In this document: positions 31,297-44,400 of the stretch, one piece after another
Layout: each line of letters starts with the position of its first letter
Position numbering within the stretch: position 1 is the first letter of the stretch
From: Ottelia alismoides
Lineage: Eukaryota > Streptophyta > Magnoliopsida > Alismatales > Hydrocharitaceae
Assembly: GCA_037367405.1 (NCBI GenBank)
Contig: JAZKJV010011604.1
Coordinates: 186,001-250,000 of the forward strand
DNA length: 64,000 nucleotides
Reading direction: 5' to 3'
Position numbers and translations under genes: made by a program
Notes under the pieces: generated by a model
Databases searched by the model: none
What the model was told of the DNA's origin: nothing
Seen by the model: only the letters and a program-made list of their open reading frames with translations

Positions 31297-32661
31297 TGGT
31301 TTTGATCCTTTGTGTTCAATGTCAGTTATGCTCCTCCCTTTTTTGGAATATTAGTAGTGCACCAAACTTATTGTCATTCTATCACTTGTGCCTCTCCATT
31401 ACTTTAGTGGTCAATGAGTTTACCTTAACCATGGTTTTTTCAAACCATGGTTAGGTTAGGAGGAGTATAAGTATCAAAAAGTCCCCCTGCTCCTCCTCCC
31501 ATCCAGGAGCTCATCCTCCATCTCCGCTTCCTCACCAACGAGGAGTGGCACACAGTAGAGCTGGTTTGTGATGTGGTCGAGCTCAGCCTAGGGTTTGAGG
31601 TAGCGATGATGGAACACATGGTAGCACTCCTTGAGGCTATGCACATCACCCCCATCCTCGTCAGACGCGCAACAATAAGGGGATGGCCTATGGGGCACTG
31701 AGGGGATTGCATCCTTAACGTGAGAGGAGGAAGTGGGTTGGAGTAGGAATGGGATGGGGGGAGGTGGGTTCGAGGAGTAAGGATGATGGGAGGAGGGCGA
31801 AGGGCAAAGATGGAGAAAGAGAGGAGGAAAGGGGTTGCTACGGAGGGGTGTAGAGAGAGATAGGGACAACGTAGGAGGTGGTGGTGACGAGGAGAGACCC
31901 ACAGGCTATGGGTGTAGATCACCGATGAGGGTGAGGGTAGAGGGATGGGATGAGAGGAGAGAGGTAGGTGACAGGGTCGGAATGGTAGGAGTGGTTGGGG
32001 AGGAGGATGGGGAAGGGGTGTAGGAGGAAGCAGAGAAATGAGGATGAGAGGAAGGAGGAAGAAGGTGGTATAGGAGGCCATCCTCGGCTACTTTTTACAT
32101 CCAAAGGAGAGAGGGTGGGGAAGGAGCAGGGGGCGGTGGAGGAGGAACATCGGCATGAGGGAGGAGCAAGGGTGGAGGAGGAGGATGAGGGCATGGGGGA
32201 GGAGTAGGGGAAGAGGAGGAGGAGTGGGATGCATGGGAGGAGCAACGAGCAGAGGGGGAGGAGGGGTGCAGGGGACAAGCAATGACTGGAGGAGGCTGGG
32301 GAGGAACATCGTGTGGAGGAGGCCAAGGAGGATGAGCGAGCGGAGGGCATGTTCGACGAGCCTGGCAGGTAAGGGGAAGGAGGCTGGGGAGTGAGAGGAG
32401 GGTCACTGGAGGTGAGGAATGGAGGAGGAGCATGGGTCCAGGGAGGATGGGTTGGTGGAAAGACATTTCAACCCATTTTTAACTTAATGCCCTTTGTGTC
32501 CCCAAAGTTAACATCTGTTAGCCTTAGGGATGGACAATAACTAATTCAAGGGGCACAAGTGATAGAACAATAATAAGTCAAGAGTGAAATTGGAGTTCCA
32601 AAAAAGAGAGCGGCATAATTGATATTGTAATATCTCAGAGGGGTACAACTGATAAAAACCC
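31297..32661. mobile_element. Non-autonomous MULE-type transposon inside the LTR
   Basis: A perfect 9-bp duplication, TATAATATA, lies at 31288-31296 and 32662-32670. The ends are long inverted repeats of over 100 bases, for example CAGTTATGCTCCTCCCTTTT against CAATTATGCCGCTCTCTTTT, and TTCTATCACTTGTGCC on both. Nine-base duplications and long terminal repeats are typical of Mutator-like elements. No transposase is present. The interior (31440-32470) is purine-rich and unlike the flanks; minus-strand frames read Ser/Pro/Leu-rich low complexity, perhaps captured sequence. Confidence 0.85.
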
Positions 32662-33270
32662 TATAATATACATATCATATATATACATGCATTTATTTAT
32701 GCATATAAATAAAATCATAAAAATAAAATAAAATATATAAATATGTATTTAATAATAATATAAATATATAAAATATTTAAATATGATAATCAATGTTAAA
32801 ATAAAAAATACAAATAAAGATGTAAAATACATTTAAATATACCTATATTTATACATGTAAATATTAACATCTTCCAAATAATGTTGTAAAAATAAACAAA
32901 ATCATAGAAAAAAGTTTTTAAAATTATTAGCAATTTCATGTTTTGAGTTTTATTTAATAAAATCATTTATTAATTTCTATTGAATTTATACATATTTTCT
33001 ATTCTCTTTTGTCTTGACTTGGTCCACGTAGACAAATTATGACTTGGCAGTCGTTGACTCTTGGGTCAACTGTACCCATCCCTACTCTAACTTCTATCTG
33101 AGCACCAACCTCCCTTCTTCTCCCATTTCTATGTCATCCTCCATAAACCCATCTCCCTCTAGCTCACCCTTTCTGCAATTCCATATGCCTCTTCCACACC
33201 AGATCATAGCCCACAACAACCCCCTTCTTCCTCATGAAAACTCCTTTACGAGATGGCCCATTCCCTTGTG

Positions 33271-33280
33271 CATAAATAAG
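33271..33280 (+). promoter_or_regulatory. TATA-like box of element 2 LTR
   Basis: CATAAATAAG aligns with the TATA box of the solo LTR and the weak site of element 1, with the same downstream CC and ACTTCAA words. Confidence 0.45.
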
Positions 33281-33299
33281 ACCCACCTACTTCAATTTT

Positions 33300-36200
33300 C
33301 TTTTTATACTTCTTCACTACCTGTAACCCCAATCCCTTTCATCGTTGAGCTTCTCATTGATAGTATCTAGCTTCAGCGAGTGTCTGCGTAGACAGAGGCT
33401 GTCAGAGAAGTGATCCACCATCATCAAGTTTCCGTTTCGATGAAGGACACTTGCTCCAGGTACTCTCCCATGTCGAGCTGCTAGTTTAAGTATTTATTTA
33501 CATTTCCATTTCCTTTCTTAGCATAGTTTAATCATTAGCTTAGCGATTACATTTTACTTAGCGTAATTTAGTCAATTCGCTAGAGCCTTCAGCTCCGACA
33601 ACTGCTCTCCTTTGTGTCAACCCTGGTTCCGACCCAAAAACCATCTCACTATCTCCCTCCTTCATTTATCCACACAAATCATCCATTTGCCTCATTTGAT
33701 CTTGCTCAGATCGTGGAATCAAATCTCCCTCCACCACGTCATCAGAGAACCTCACCGACCACTTTAAGCATTATGCAATCAGCTTCAAAATGAGTTGAGG
33801 AGATTCCCCTCGAGCCCCTTAGACTTTTTGTGCAGGAAGCAAGCTCTGAAGAGGCATGTGGGAGTCGAATATGCTGTAGAAAAAGGTCCCCAGATTGCAT
33901 GAGCAAACTGACCTTTAGACCTCTTCCCAACGATGTATGGACTCCATTTGAGCCTCCTGTAGGTGCGGATTAACCCCAGAAAGGAGGAGGACCGTTCACC
34001 ATTACCTGAAGTGGTTGTAGCAGAGAATATTCGATGATCAAAGGTCGAATAGGGAATTGTTTTTCCATGTTCTTCCTCATCCCTCCACCTCTATTGGATT
34101 AGAACCTCGGCCAAGATATGATCCGGGTCATTGAGATTAGTAGAAGCAATGCGCATTGAGGACCGTCAATGTGCGTAAGGGGTTCATCTAGAGTCATCCG
34201 ATAAGCACACATTTTATATAATTTGAAACTACACCCCCATGTCATTTTGTGTTTTTAATTATTGCTGTAAATTTTGGATTACATGTAAAATATTTAGGGT
34301 ATTTTACAATCAGTAACTGGAACTTTGTTGCATTTGTTTTTTAGTCCTCCCCCCTCATGTGTAGCGACATGTGAGTCATTGTAAACATTGCATGTGTACC
34401 CTTTTATTGTCTAGACATATTGTTAAATGCATTATAGTTTATTCAAATTGCAATTAGGTCCTTATAACTACAACATTTTATTTCTTAGGAAAAATATTTT
34501 AGATGCTTGGAATAATGCTTGATCTCGCATAATTTTTGTTTGGCATGTTTTTCATTTTAAATATTTTTTAGGAATATTATGTTAGATTCTTGGAACCATG
34601 CTTGATCTCTCATAAATTTTGTTTGTCATATTAAAAAATTTTCTTATTTTTCAAAATCCTAAAAATATGCATTTTATCCCTATTAAAACATAAAAACCCA
34701 TAAAAATTATAGAAAAACATTTTCAAAAATTCCAAAAAATATATTATCTATATTATACTATATTCTCTTACATATTCAAAGATCATAAAAAAACAAAACA
34801 GAAATCCCAAAAATCACAAAACCCAAAAAACTTATAACAATTGGCAAAAATTAAGGAAAATCCAAAAATATATCTTTACATTTCTAATTTTTATTGATTA
34901 TATATTTTATATATTGAAAATAGTTGTGGGTTAATTTTGGAATTATTTATGTTTATTAAACCTAGAACAATCTCAAATACTTAGATTGTTCATTGTTTTG
35001 TGTATTTTGCAACTTTAAAAATTCATAAAAAATAGAAAAAATATATTAAAAAAATATAGAGAAGAATATAAAACCATAAAAACATTTTATTTTCTTAAAC
35101 ATTATTATATTTTGACTTAGTTATAAATATAAATAGCTATATTACCTATATACACTATATATTACTTATAATATATAATATCTACACATGTATATTATTT
35201 TAAAATCAAAAAGAAATTAAAAATAAAAAGCGAAATGCAAAATTGAAAAATAAAATAAAACACGCGCACCTAATCTGGGCTCCACTCTTCCTTCCATTCC
35301 CATTTCATTCCTTGATCCCTTCTAATCATGTCGCTCACCTCCGTTCCCCAAGATCCCTAATGGATCTGGAGATTTGCTCTCCAAGCGTCGCCATTCACCG
35401 GAGAGCACCACCTGATCCATCTCGTGCCTCATTCCACACCCAACCGGGTTAGACAATTTTCCCTCGACCCATGATCTTAGTTTTGCAGATACCAAGAGCA
35501 ACAGAGTCGCTTGGAGGCGAAATAAGCTTTTTCGCTAGAGGTACTTGGAGCACCTCATAGTCCCTGACCTCGTTGGGGTGGTCCGGTGATCCTGCACTCA
35601 TCCTTAGACCTCCATCCAGTAGGGGACCTCACCGGAATCTATCTCGGCCCTTTGGAGCAGCCAAACCCATCGGAGGAGCGACATCTCATCGGAGGAAGCT
35701 CGCTCAGGCAACCCTTCCTCCCTGTTCTCCGTCTTTACCTCCCCATCATCAGATCAAGAACGCTAGCCTAGTTGGAGTCCCAGCTGTTTGAAGAAGACAA
35801 GTTAACGCCGTCGGATCAACCCCGCTGATCTAATCAATGCCGTTTAGCGCAAAGCATCATCGCGCAACATGGAGCGACCATGTGTATAAGTGAAGAGATC
35901 CAGGTCGTCCATGAGCGCACAACTTTGGGGTAATTGCGCATCTTTCCCCAACGATTTTGTATTATGCATTTAATACTGTAAATAAAATATAGTGAGTTAA
36001 ATAAATGGAAAAATTTTGTGATGGACCACTGACTTTTATGAATTTACACTTTGGTCCAGCCCACATCAACTCACATGCCGTCGCACTTGAGGTGGCGAAA
36101 TTGCATGTAGATCCCTGTAGGTTTTTGTATTTCTAAAAAGTCCAATAAATCTAAATGATTGTTGTACATTTTGTGAATATTACTGGAAGACCCCTAGATT

Positions 36201-37150
36201 TCATTCTATTTACGTTTTGGTCTTTCCTAGTGTGCATCACATGTTTCACATGTGATGGGGAATTTGCACATAATACTTTGGTGGTTTTTGTATAATGTAA
36301 AATGGTGCTTAAAAATTAAATAAATGTGTTTTTATGTTGTAATATTTACATTGTTTCCCCTAGAATTTATTTTATTTGCAAATATGCCCCTACGAGGACT
36401 TGTATTTTTTTGCTTTTTGTCTATTTATTAAAAATACTTAAAGTACCCCTTAAAGTCCACAAAAATAGGGGCACATGCTTCCTATCCTGTAGATTCACGC
36501 CCATATTTTTAATTACCATTTTTTTACATTTTACCCATTTCTTAAAAATGAAAAGAGCCTAAATAATGTCTATCTTAATTATATAATACCAAAAAAATAT
36601 AAAAACATTTTGAAAAATTCCAAAAAATTATATATAGTATATTTTAGCATTTATTGAGTCTAGAAAACTATACCCAACAAAATAATATTAAAATTCTAAA
36701 AAATACCAAAAATATGTTTTTTTGATTCATAATTATATATATTATTAATTATACATTAACATTTATTTGGGTAATTTTGGAAATTATTTACTATTTCTAA
36801 CGCCCAAGTCAATCTCGGATTATCTATTAATCCCTTATTTGGGATATTTTTTACTTTAAAAAATACATAAATATTAGCAATAAAAATTCAAGAAAATTAC
36901 ATAAATATTAGAAAAATATGAAAAAACCTAAAAACAATTTATTTTCTGTATTTTTATCTTTATTGAGTACCATTTACAAGTATACTACTATATATTGAGT
37001 ATATAAAGCCTTACATATGCTAGATTGTTTACATAAAAGAAAAAGAAAATATAAAAATATTAAATTTAAAAATAAAATACAAATCAGAAAATTAAAAATC
37101 AAAATATAAAATTAAATAAATGAAAAATGAAACAAAAAAACTAAAAACCC
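33300..37150 (+). repeat. Duplicated R/U5-like half of element 2 LTR
   Basis: The sequence passes twice through the same order: GC-richer leader-like sequence, reiterated TGCA/CCCC motifs, then AT-rich sequence with AAAAATCC words. The first pass is about 33300-35250 and the second about 35260-37150. The two copies are diverged. The excess of about 1.7 kb over other LTRs fits one duplication or an LTR-LTR recombination. Borders are approximate. Confidence 0.5.
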
Positions 37151-37409
37151 ACAAAATGATCTATACAAATGCATGACTTGGTTGTACATGAATAACCTTA
37201 GGCTACATGTTTTGCTCTATGTGATTCGACCTCTAATGCTTGTTTGATATGCATTTTATTTTAGAGAAAATAAATTTTAATTCTACATTTTTACTATTAG
37301 TTGAGTTATGTATTACTGATTAAATCCAAGGTCTTCATCGATCACATCGATGATGGTGTTCCCGCCTTGTGTGGACACATGACTGATGATCATTTTTGGG
37401 TTTATCAGA

Positions 37410-37427
37410 TGGTGCCGTTGCCAGGGA
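37410..37427 (+). other. Primer binding site of element 2
   Basis: TGGTGCCGTTGCCAGGGA differs from the tRNA-Asp-type site of element 1 at two positions, both C-to-T or G-to-A type. It lies two bases after the LTR end. Confidence 0.85.
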
Positions 37428-38984
37428 GCAATGAGCATAGCCTAACTGTATTTCTTTCTTTGTATAGTCATTTATTGATTCATTCATTGATTGTTGTAAA
37501 TATTTAGTGATGCATTTTTATTCAATTAATTCTTTATTTATTGTTGTAAATATTTGTTGATATGTTGAGATAATTTGATTATATATGCTAATGCCATCTT
37601 TTGCAACTTTGATGCGAGGGCCCCCACGCGAGGATGACTTCCTAGGAGGCTGATGCAGCCAAGTTTGGAGGAGACTGGTCTTCTCTCTAATGACCTGCTG
37701 GAGAGAGCACCAATGATGAAAGGAGAAGGAATTAGCTTAGAAAAAAACAATTTTGTATTTATGGTGTGAGAGAGACAATTTTGGCATGTAATATAACTTG
37801 GACTCTACTCTTCACAACGAGGTCCAGTGCCCAGGTGTCTGTTCACCTGGAGGCCTCGTCGTAGTTTTCCGTGTTTTCTCGCCTTCTTTTATTTTTGTTT
37901 CCCGCTATTTTGAGCTTTTCGCCTTATTTTACTTTGTTTTGTGTGCATGGATCCCCTAGATTTAGGTTGCTAGACTCGGTAACTAGGTCCAAACCTTAAT
38001 AAGAATGCATGTTCTATAGTCTCTTACATACGAATCTATTTAAATTAATAAATATTAGTTGTTTAATTCAAACCCACGTCGTGAGAGACATCATACAATG
38101 CTAGTAGGACCCATTGTGGCAGGCATCGAGATGTCTCCGAGATCGGAGTCTAGGGTTAGCCTTTAAATAACTAACACATGATTCTTCATGATTAATAACA
38201 GTTACTTTTTAGGATGATTTTGTCAATTGAACACCGCCATGTAGGTAGGTTTAAAAATTCGGTTTTGCATACTGCATGGAGAGAATTGGGAAGCACTGTA
38301 AGTCCTCTAACCCAACATGCATCATTAGATTCAATGCTGAAATCTCCACCCTGAGCGAGGCATGACCTGCTAAGGATTAGATCCCAAATCCCAGTCTATA
38401 ACTGCCTTGTGTATCGCCTGGATTTCTGAAGTATTCGTGCCTCTATCATACGTGATCGAGTAGGGCCTTGTCAGCGATGGTAGTTCCCGCCTTGTGTGGA
38501 ACACCAACATGGTCCGAGCAAGAACCGAAGTATTGGTATTTCCTATTGACTTCCTCTCTCTAATTCTTGGTTGAGTAGGGATCCAGGAAGGGTTACAAGG
38601 ACCTCAAAAAGTGCAGACTACATCTTACAAAGGAGAAGGACAAGTACGAGATACTCTTCTGGCAGTGCTCTCTCTCCTATAGGGTTAGCGTGCTAAGGAC
38701 TTGTTATAATATATGTCTAAAACAACAACTCTAAACTTGAAAATATAATAAGTAGCCGAACCTTTACGGAATAACATGGTGTGAGTTGGTGAACCCAATT
38801 TTGTATTGTGTTTGTATGGATCTAGATTAAGGTTCAAAGATCGAATCCTGTGTACTTGCGCATACTTTTTCATGTGTTTCTCCCTTTCACCTTCGCTCAG
38901 TTTGAGCCTTTCTACTATTTTGCATTTCATTTTACTCCTCATTGACCATGGTATCTTTCTTCCTGCATCGATCTCCCACTTGCT
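37428..38984 (+). other. Untranslated leader of element 2
   Basis: It aligns with the leader of element 1 in several blocks, including about 38220-38310, 38380-38470 and 38575-38700. There is no convincing ORF. Confidence 0.65.
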
Positions 38985-41487
38985 TCACGAGTCGATCCAT
39001 GGATGGCTTAGTCGGGATCCCACCGACACCTAGATCGATTTCATAGACTCGACCTCGTCAATAATTTGAGGTGATTCTCGAGAACCCGATTTGGAACATG
39101 CGGGTAGATCTCCAGACTCCTCGTCTTCTACCCTTCCTATTGACCACCCAATAAACTAGGACCACTTTTGTCCCACTTTCGTCAGTGTGAATGAAAGTCG
39201 ATTACAGTCCATATCCTTTTTCATTCATAACACTCTGAGATTGACCTTGATTCCATATTCGTCTCAGCAATTGGGAATCGATTTCAAGTGGTCTAATTGG
39301 GATTCTCTCATATTGCATATAGAAGCCAAACCAAGCTCTGGATCCCAATCCAGAATTTATCTCCTCATATTCAGACCCAGAAATGGCACCTCAAGAAAGA
39401 GGAAAGGGTCAACAACCTCCCTAGCCTGAGCAAGGAGAGATGACAGATTAGAATCAGGTGAATGCACAGTTGTTGGCATCTATCCAAGCTATCCAGCAGC
39501 AGCTGATCGAGCAAGCCCTAAACAGACTGCATTCCAAGGAATGTTGAATGATGTGATGAACAGACCCGAGGGAGGAGGAGGCAGACAAGGAGGAGGTGAT
39601 GGACCCCATGATGACAATCTAGATGAGGAAGAGCCTGAACAAGGGAGGCCAAAACCCATGCTGAAAGAGACATACGACCCTGGAGACAGCCAGATGACCG
39701 AGTGGATCCTCATACCACCAGTGCATGCTCACTTTGAGTTGAAGCCTCAGTTCCTTGCTCTTCTTCCTTCTTTCCATGGGAATACCAATGAAGATCCTTA
39801 CATTCATCTGCAACAATTTTCATGCATATGCCTTACTACCCACTATTCCAATGTCCCCTTGGACGTTGTAAAGATGATGGTATTCCCCTTCAGTCTACAG
39901 GACAAAGCCCTCTATTGGGTTAACCATCTGGGCAAGGTTGTGACGACATGGGAGAAAATGAAGTCCTCTTTCATGCACAAGTTTTATCCTCTTAGTGGCT
40001 GAAATAGATGCGAGCCAGAATTAGCAACATCTCTCAGGGAGCTCACGAAACATTCATGAAGCCTAGGAGAGATTCATTGATCTGCAGGAGAAGTGCCCTC
40101 ACCATGAGATTCCAAGGACCAGCTTGGTCCAATACTTTTTTGGGGCCTGAATGTAGAAAATCAAAGGCTCGTCGATGCATCGTGTGGGGGATCACACTTT
40201 AACAAGGATGAAGACATCATCTCGAAAATTTTTGAGGAAATGGCCGAAGGAGAGGCCGCGCTCTCTTCATCCAAGGCATATCAGAAGCAGCCCCAGACCC
40301 TCCAGAAGCAAGTACACATGCCAGCATCCCGTGAGGCGGAGAGAGATGTGAGCTCCAACCTTAGCATTATCGGGGTCCATCTCTCAAAGGTTGATATCAT
40401 TGAAAAGCGTTCACAGGATCTTGAAAAACTTGCTGTGATCAAGAAGAAGATGCAGAATCTCGATAAATTGGACCAGATCACCAAGCAGTTGGAACTGTTG
40501 GTGGGCACCATCAGCTTTATCCAGTTGGTGACACCATCAACAGAAGCTCCAGCTGAGAAGAAGGACGATCCATCACATCCATATCAGCCTCATCCAAGCA
40601 GCAGCCATCAGCAGTCCATCATGTATACTATGTGCAGGCACCCGATCAGGGTCAACCACAACAGTAGATGGTTGTTTATCAACCAGACTCCCTTCCATCA
40701 TCTGATCTACCCTTTCCACCACCACCCCTAATTCAAGAAGTCAATGGGGTTTAAAGTAATGATGCATAGTCGTCCCGTCCTACCGAACACCCTCAGAGCC
40801 AACTACAAGCCAACAAGCAGTACCACCAACCATAGGGTGGTCGTTTTGGGTAGTCATCGTAGCCGCCACAGTATCACCAGCCTCCCCAGTATGCCAACCA
40901 ATGGAGGTAGAATCAACACTATCAGCAGCCGTCAGCCACCGCCATACCACCAGTGTGTGACTGCCCCACCTCTATAGTATCAGCAGTATCCTCCTCCCTC
41001 CTACAATTAGTTTCGGCTTCCTTTACCAACGGAACACCACCAGCAGTCGTCACCTCAGCTTCCGAACATGCAGAAACAACGTGGTCTGCACGCTGAACCT
41101 TCTGAGGCAAATCCTGTGAACCCGACCTGGATTGCTTGGCCCTACTCGTCAAAGGCCTAACAGATATGATAAGGAAATTAGATGACCTCACCACCACTAA
41201 AACAACCATTCCGGCATAGGTCGAATCTAACCCAACGGCTTCAAGAAAAGGTGCAGATAGAAAGTGATGTTTCATCTATGCCTGTAGAGTCAGATGATTG
41301 TGCTATTGTTTTATCTAATGCTGTCACTCTCAGGAGCGGTAGGGCCTTGCCTCTGCCTGCCACCACCAAGGTGGAGAATAAGACTTCAGATGAATCGCCA
41401 TCTTCTGCATCAATCGTGCCAACTACAGGGATGGGTGAGGAGAAAGAAGAAGGAGCCATTCCAGCTTCCCCTCGCCACCACCATTAA
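38985..41487 (+). pseudogene. gag: Broken gag of element 2
   Basis: Similarity to element 1 Gag starts near 38985 and includes MAPQERGKGQQ at 39384, LASIQAIQQQL, then PPVHAHFELKPQFLALLPSF and ALYWVNHLGKV. The open pieces 39541-40002, 40240-40731 and 41182-41487 are all in one frame, so the ancestral reading frame is clear despite stops between them. The EKRSQDLEKLAVI linker and NAVTLRSGRAL are kept. Unlike element 1, the HLGKVVTTWE junction is intact, which shows element 1's frameshift is its own. The frame ends at 41487 while pol starts in the +1 frame. Confidence 0.88.
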
Positions 41488-44400
41488 AAAGAACAAAAAA
41501 AATCGCAAAAACAAAAAGAATAAAAAGAAGATCATCGTTGAAGTAAAGCCGTGCCAGCCTTGGAGGAGCTTCCAACAACAGCTTATCCCACGTAAACCCA
41601 CATAGCGGAGGCCCCAATTTTTCCCGTCCACTAGCACCAGCATCTCAGCTTCCAGATTGTACTCCTTTTTATGATATGGATGTACAACATTTTGTGGATG
41701 ATGATTTTGTTGTAAAAATAACTCTATTTCAGATTTCGACACTGTACATATTCCTTTTCATGATGTAATAGAAAAATAAAAAAAATTGCAAAAAGAAAAA
41801 GTGCATTATCTGATCTTGGAGTTGTGGATATCATTAATAACTTGACTGTTGATATTCCTCTGATGAAGGCCATGGAGTACATGCTAGTTGTAAAAGAAGA
41901 TTTAAAATAGGCATGTACAAGCAAGCATCACCCAACATGAAAGAAAATATTCAAACAGGTTGAGAAGCACGTTCTCACCATGGCCACTGTAGCAGCCATC
42001 AACAACCTCCCACAGAAGAAGCATGACAAAGGAGCACCTCTTATCAGTTGCGATATTTTGGATCAAGTCTTTGAGCGCACTCTACTTGACAGGGTTCTTC
42101 CATCAACCTTCTGCCATCGTCATTACTGCAAGAATTTGTGTTAGGCCCGCTCAAGCAGACACGAATGATCCTTCAGTTCGCTGACCGGTCCATCAAGCGA
42201 CCTAGAGGTCTTTTGGAAGATGTTGTGGTAAAGGTGTGGGAAATGCAGTTCTTAGTTGATTTTGTAGTCCTTGATATGGACTCCTTTGCATCCATACTCC
42301 AGACTCCTATCATCCTTGGCTGGCCATTCCTGTACACCTCAGAAGTCGTGGTTGATTATAGGTCTGACAAGATTACTTTCAGCTCGAGCAGCAAGAGAAT
42401 TACTATAGACATGATCAACAAGCTTAAAGTCATGACTAATGAGAGCCGTGCAAATCAGAAGCAAACTGTGAGTTTATTGCAGAAATAAGAGATACATGAC
42501 TCTTTTCGGATGATCCATTGACCCAAGAAATCCTCTTTATGGAGGAGGACTTGGAACGCACAGTCGACACATGCTCTAATGATACATGGGATACATAATC
42601 CAATGTGTTGATGCATCTTTCCTAATGACTCACTCCAGCCCTAACATGATGAGCCTAGTGCAAAACAGTTCGGCATATTTTCAGGATCTCAACATAGCAC
42701 TGAGGTCAGTAATTATGCAAAAGTCTAGGTCGAACATCCACCCACCAGTACAATTTCCAAAGTGACTGATAGATTGTCTAGATCAGAACTGGAACTCAAG
42801 TCACTTCCAGCAGGCCTGAAGTATGCTTTCCCCGCGGATGCAGAAAATATGTATCTAGTCATCATCAGTAGCAGGCTTACCTCGGAGCAAGAATCTTGAC
42901 TTCTAGAGGTTCTAGAGGAAAATTGCAAGGTACTTGGTTGGCGTGTATCATATCTCCGCGGGATAAATCCTGCATTATGTTCACACCGCATTTAGCTGGA
43001 AGAAGATGCCAAACCGTCCTATGAATTCCAAAGAAGATTGAATCCAAATCTTAGGGGCGTCATCGTGAAAGAAATCATGAAATGGTGTGATGCATGCTTC
43101 ATTTATCCCATCTCTTACTCAAAATTGGTGAGCCCCTTGCATGTAGTTCCAAAGAATTCAGGGCTTACCATGGTTATAAATGACACAGGAGAGGAGATAT
43201 CTACTCGGGTATCGACATCTTGGCATGTATGTATTGATTATCGCTGTCTTAATGAAGTAAGGAAGAAGGACCACTTCTTCTTTCCATTCATTGATCAGGT
43301 TTCAGAAAAACTATCCGGCAAGGAGTTCTTCTGCATTCTTGATGGGTACTCCGGGTACAACCAAGTGGAAATCGCCCCTGAGGATCAAGAGAAGACTACC
43401 TTCACTTGCTCGTTTGGCACCTATGCTTTCATAAGAATGCCCTTTGGATTGTGTATTGCACCAGCAACATTCCATAGATGCATGCTTGCAGTCTTCGTCG
43501 AGATGGTAGGAAGTTTTCTTGAGGTGTCTTTGGACGACTTCTCCGTCTATGGTGACAGTTTCGATTCTTGCCTTGATCACCTAAACAGAGTATCAAAATG
43601 TCATGAATTAAATCTAGTGTTATCATGGGAAAAGACCCACTTTATAGTCACAGAAGGAATTATGCTGGGTCACGTCATTTCCAAACGTGGCATGGAAGTC
43701 GACCCAGCAAAGGTGGATGTAATTGCCAATCGTGAGCCACCTCAAATAGTAAAGAATGTGAGGTCATTCCTGGGGCATGTGGGATTCTACAGAAGGTTCA
43801 TCCATGATTTCAGCCGCATTTCCCGATCTCTGACAGAACTTTTATGTAAGGAGATGGAGTTTAATGTTGATCAGCAGGTTATCCTTTCATTCAATCAGTT
43901 AAAGGAGCTTACCACCCAATCTTCAGTGCTACAATCACCGGATTGATCTCTCCCCTTTGAGATCATGACGGATGCATCAGACTTTGCAGTTGGGGATGTC
44001 TTAGGATAGAGGAAATACAAGGTGCCCTATGACATTCATTATGCCAGCAAAACATTAGATGAAGCTCAGAGAAATTATACGCTGACAGAGAAAGAGTTGC
44101 TGGTTGTGGTATTCGCCTTGGAAAAGTTCAGATCTTATTTGCTTGGATCAAAAGTTACCATCTTGATATACCACTCTGCTATCCGATATTTGTAGCAGAA
44201 GAAGGACACCAAACCCATACTGATTAAATGGATCCTTCTCCTCCAAGAATTTGATTTGGAAATCAAGGACAATCCTGGAGTTCAGAATGTGGTAGTAGAT
44301 CATCTCTCCATAATTGAGCAACAAGAGCCTCTACTGAGCAGTGCACCCATCACAAAAACCTTTCCTACGAATCGATTTTGGCTATGGATTCACTCCCTTG

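Larger units (their letters stand above)
30520..37407 (+). repeat. 5' LTR of element 2, enlarged to about 6.9 kb
   Basis: The start near GCGATGAATA aligns to TGATGAAT of the other LTRs, and the end TTTATCA lies two bases before the primer site. The U3 block is at 30756 and a decayed G-box palindrome near 33021. Removing the 1374-base MULE insertion leaves about 5.5 kb. The excess over 3.8 kb lies in the second half, where R/U5-like sequence occurs twice. The exact first base is uncertain. Confidence 0.75.

Noticed and set aside
32095..32466. Pro/Ser-rich minus-strand ORFs as an extensin-like gene
   Set aside because: All frames of this purine-rich stretch are low complexity and several overlap. 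It is the interior of a MULE-type element, so captured sequence is possible but a gene is not supported.
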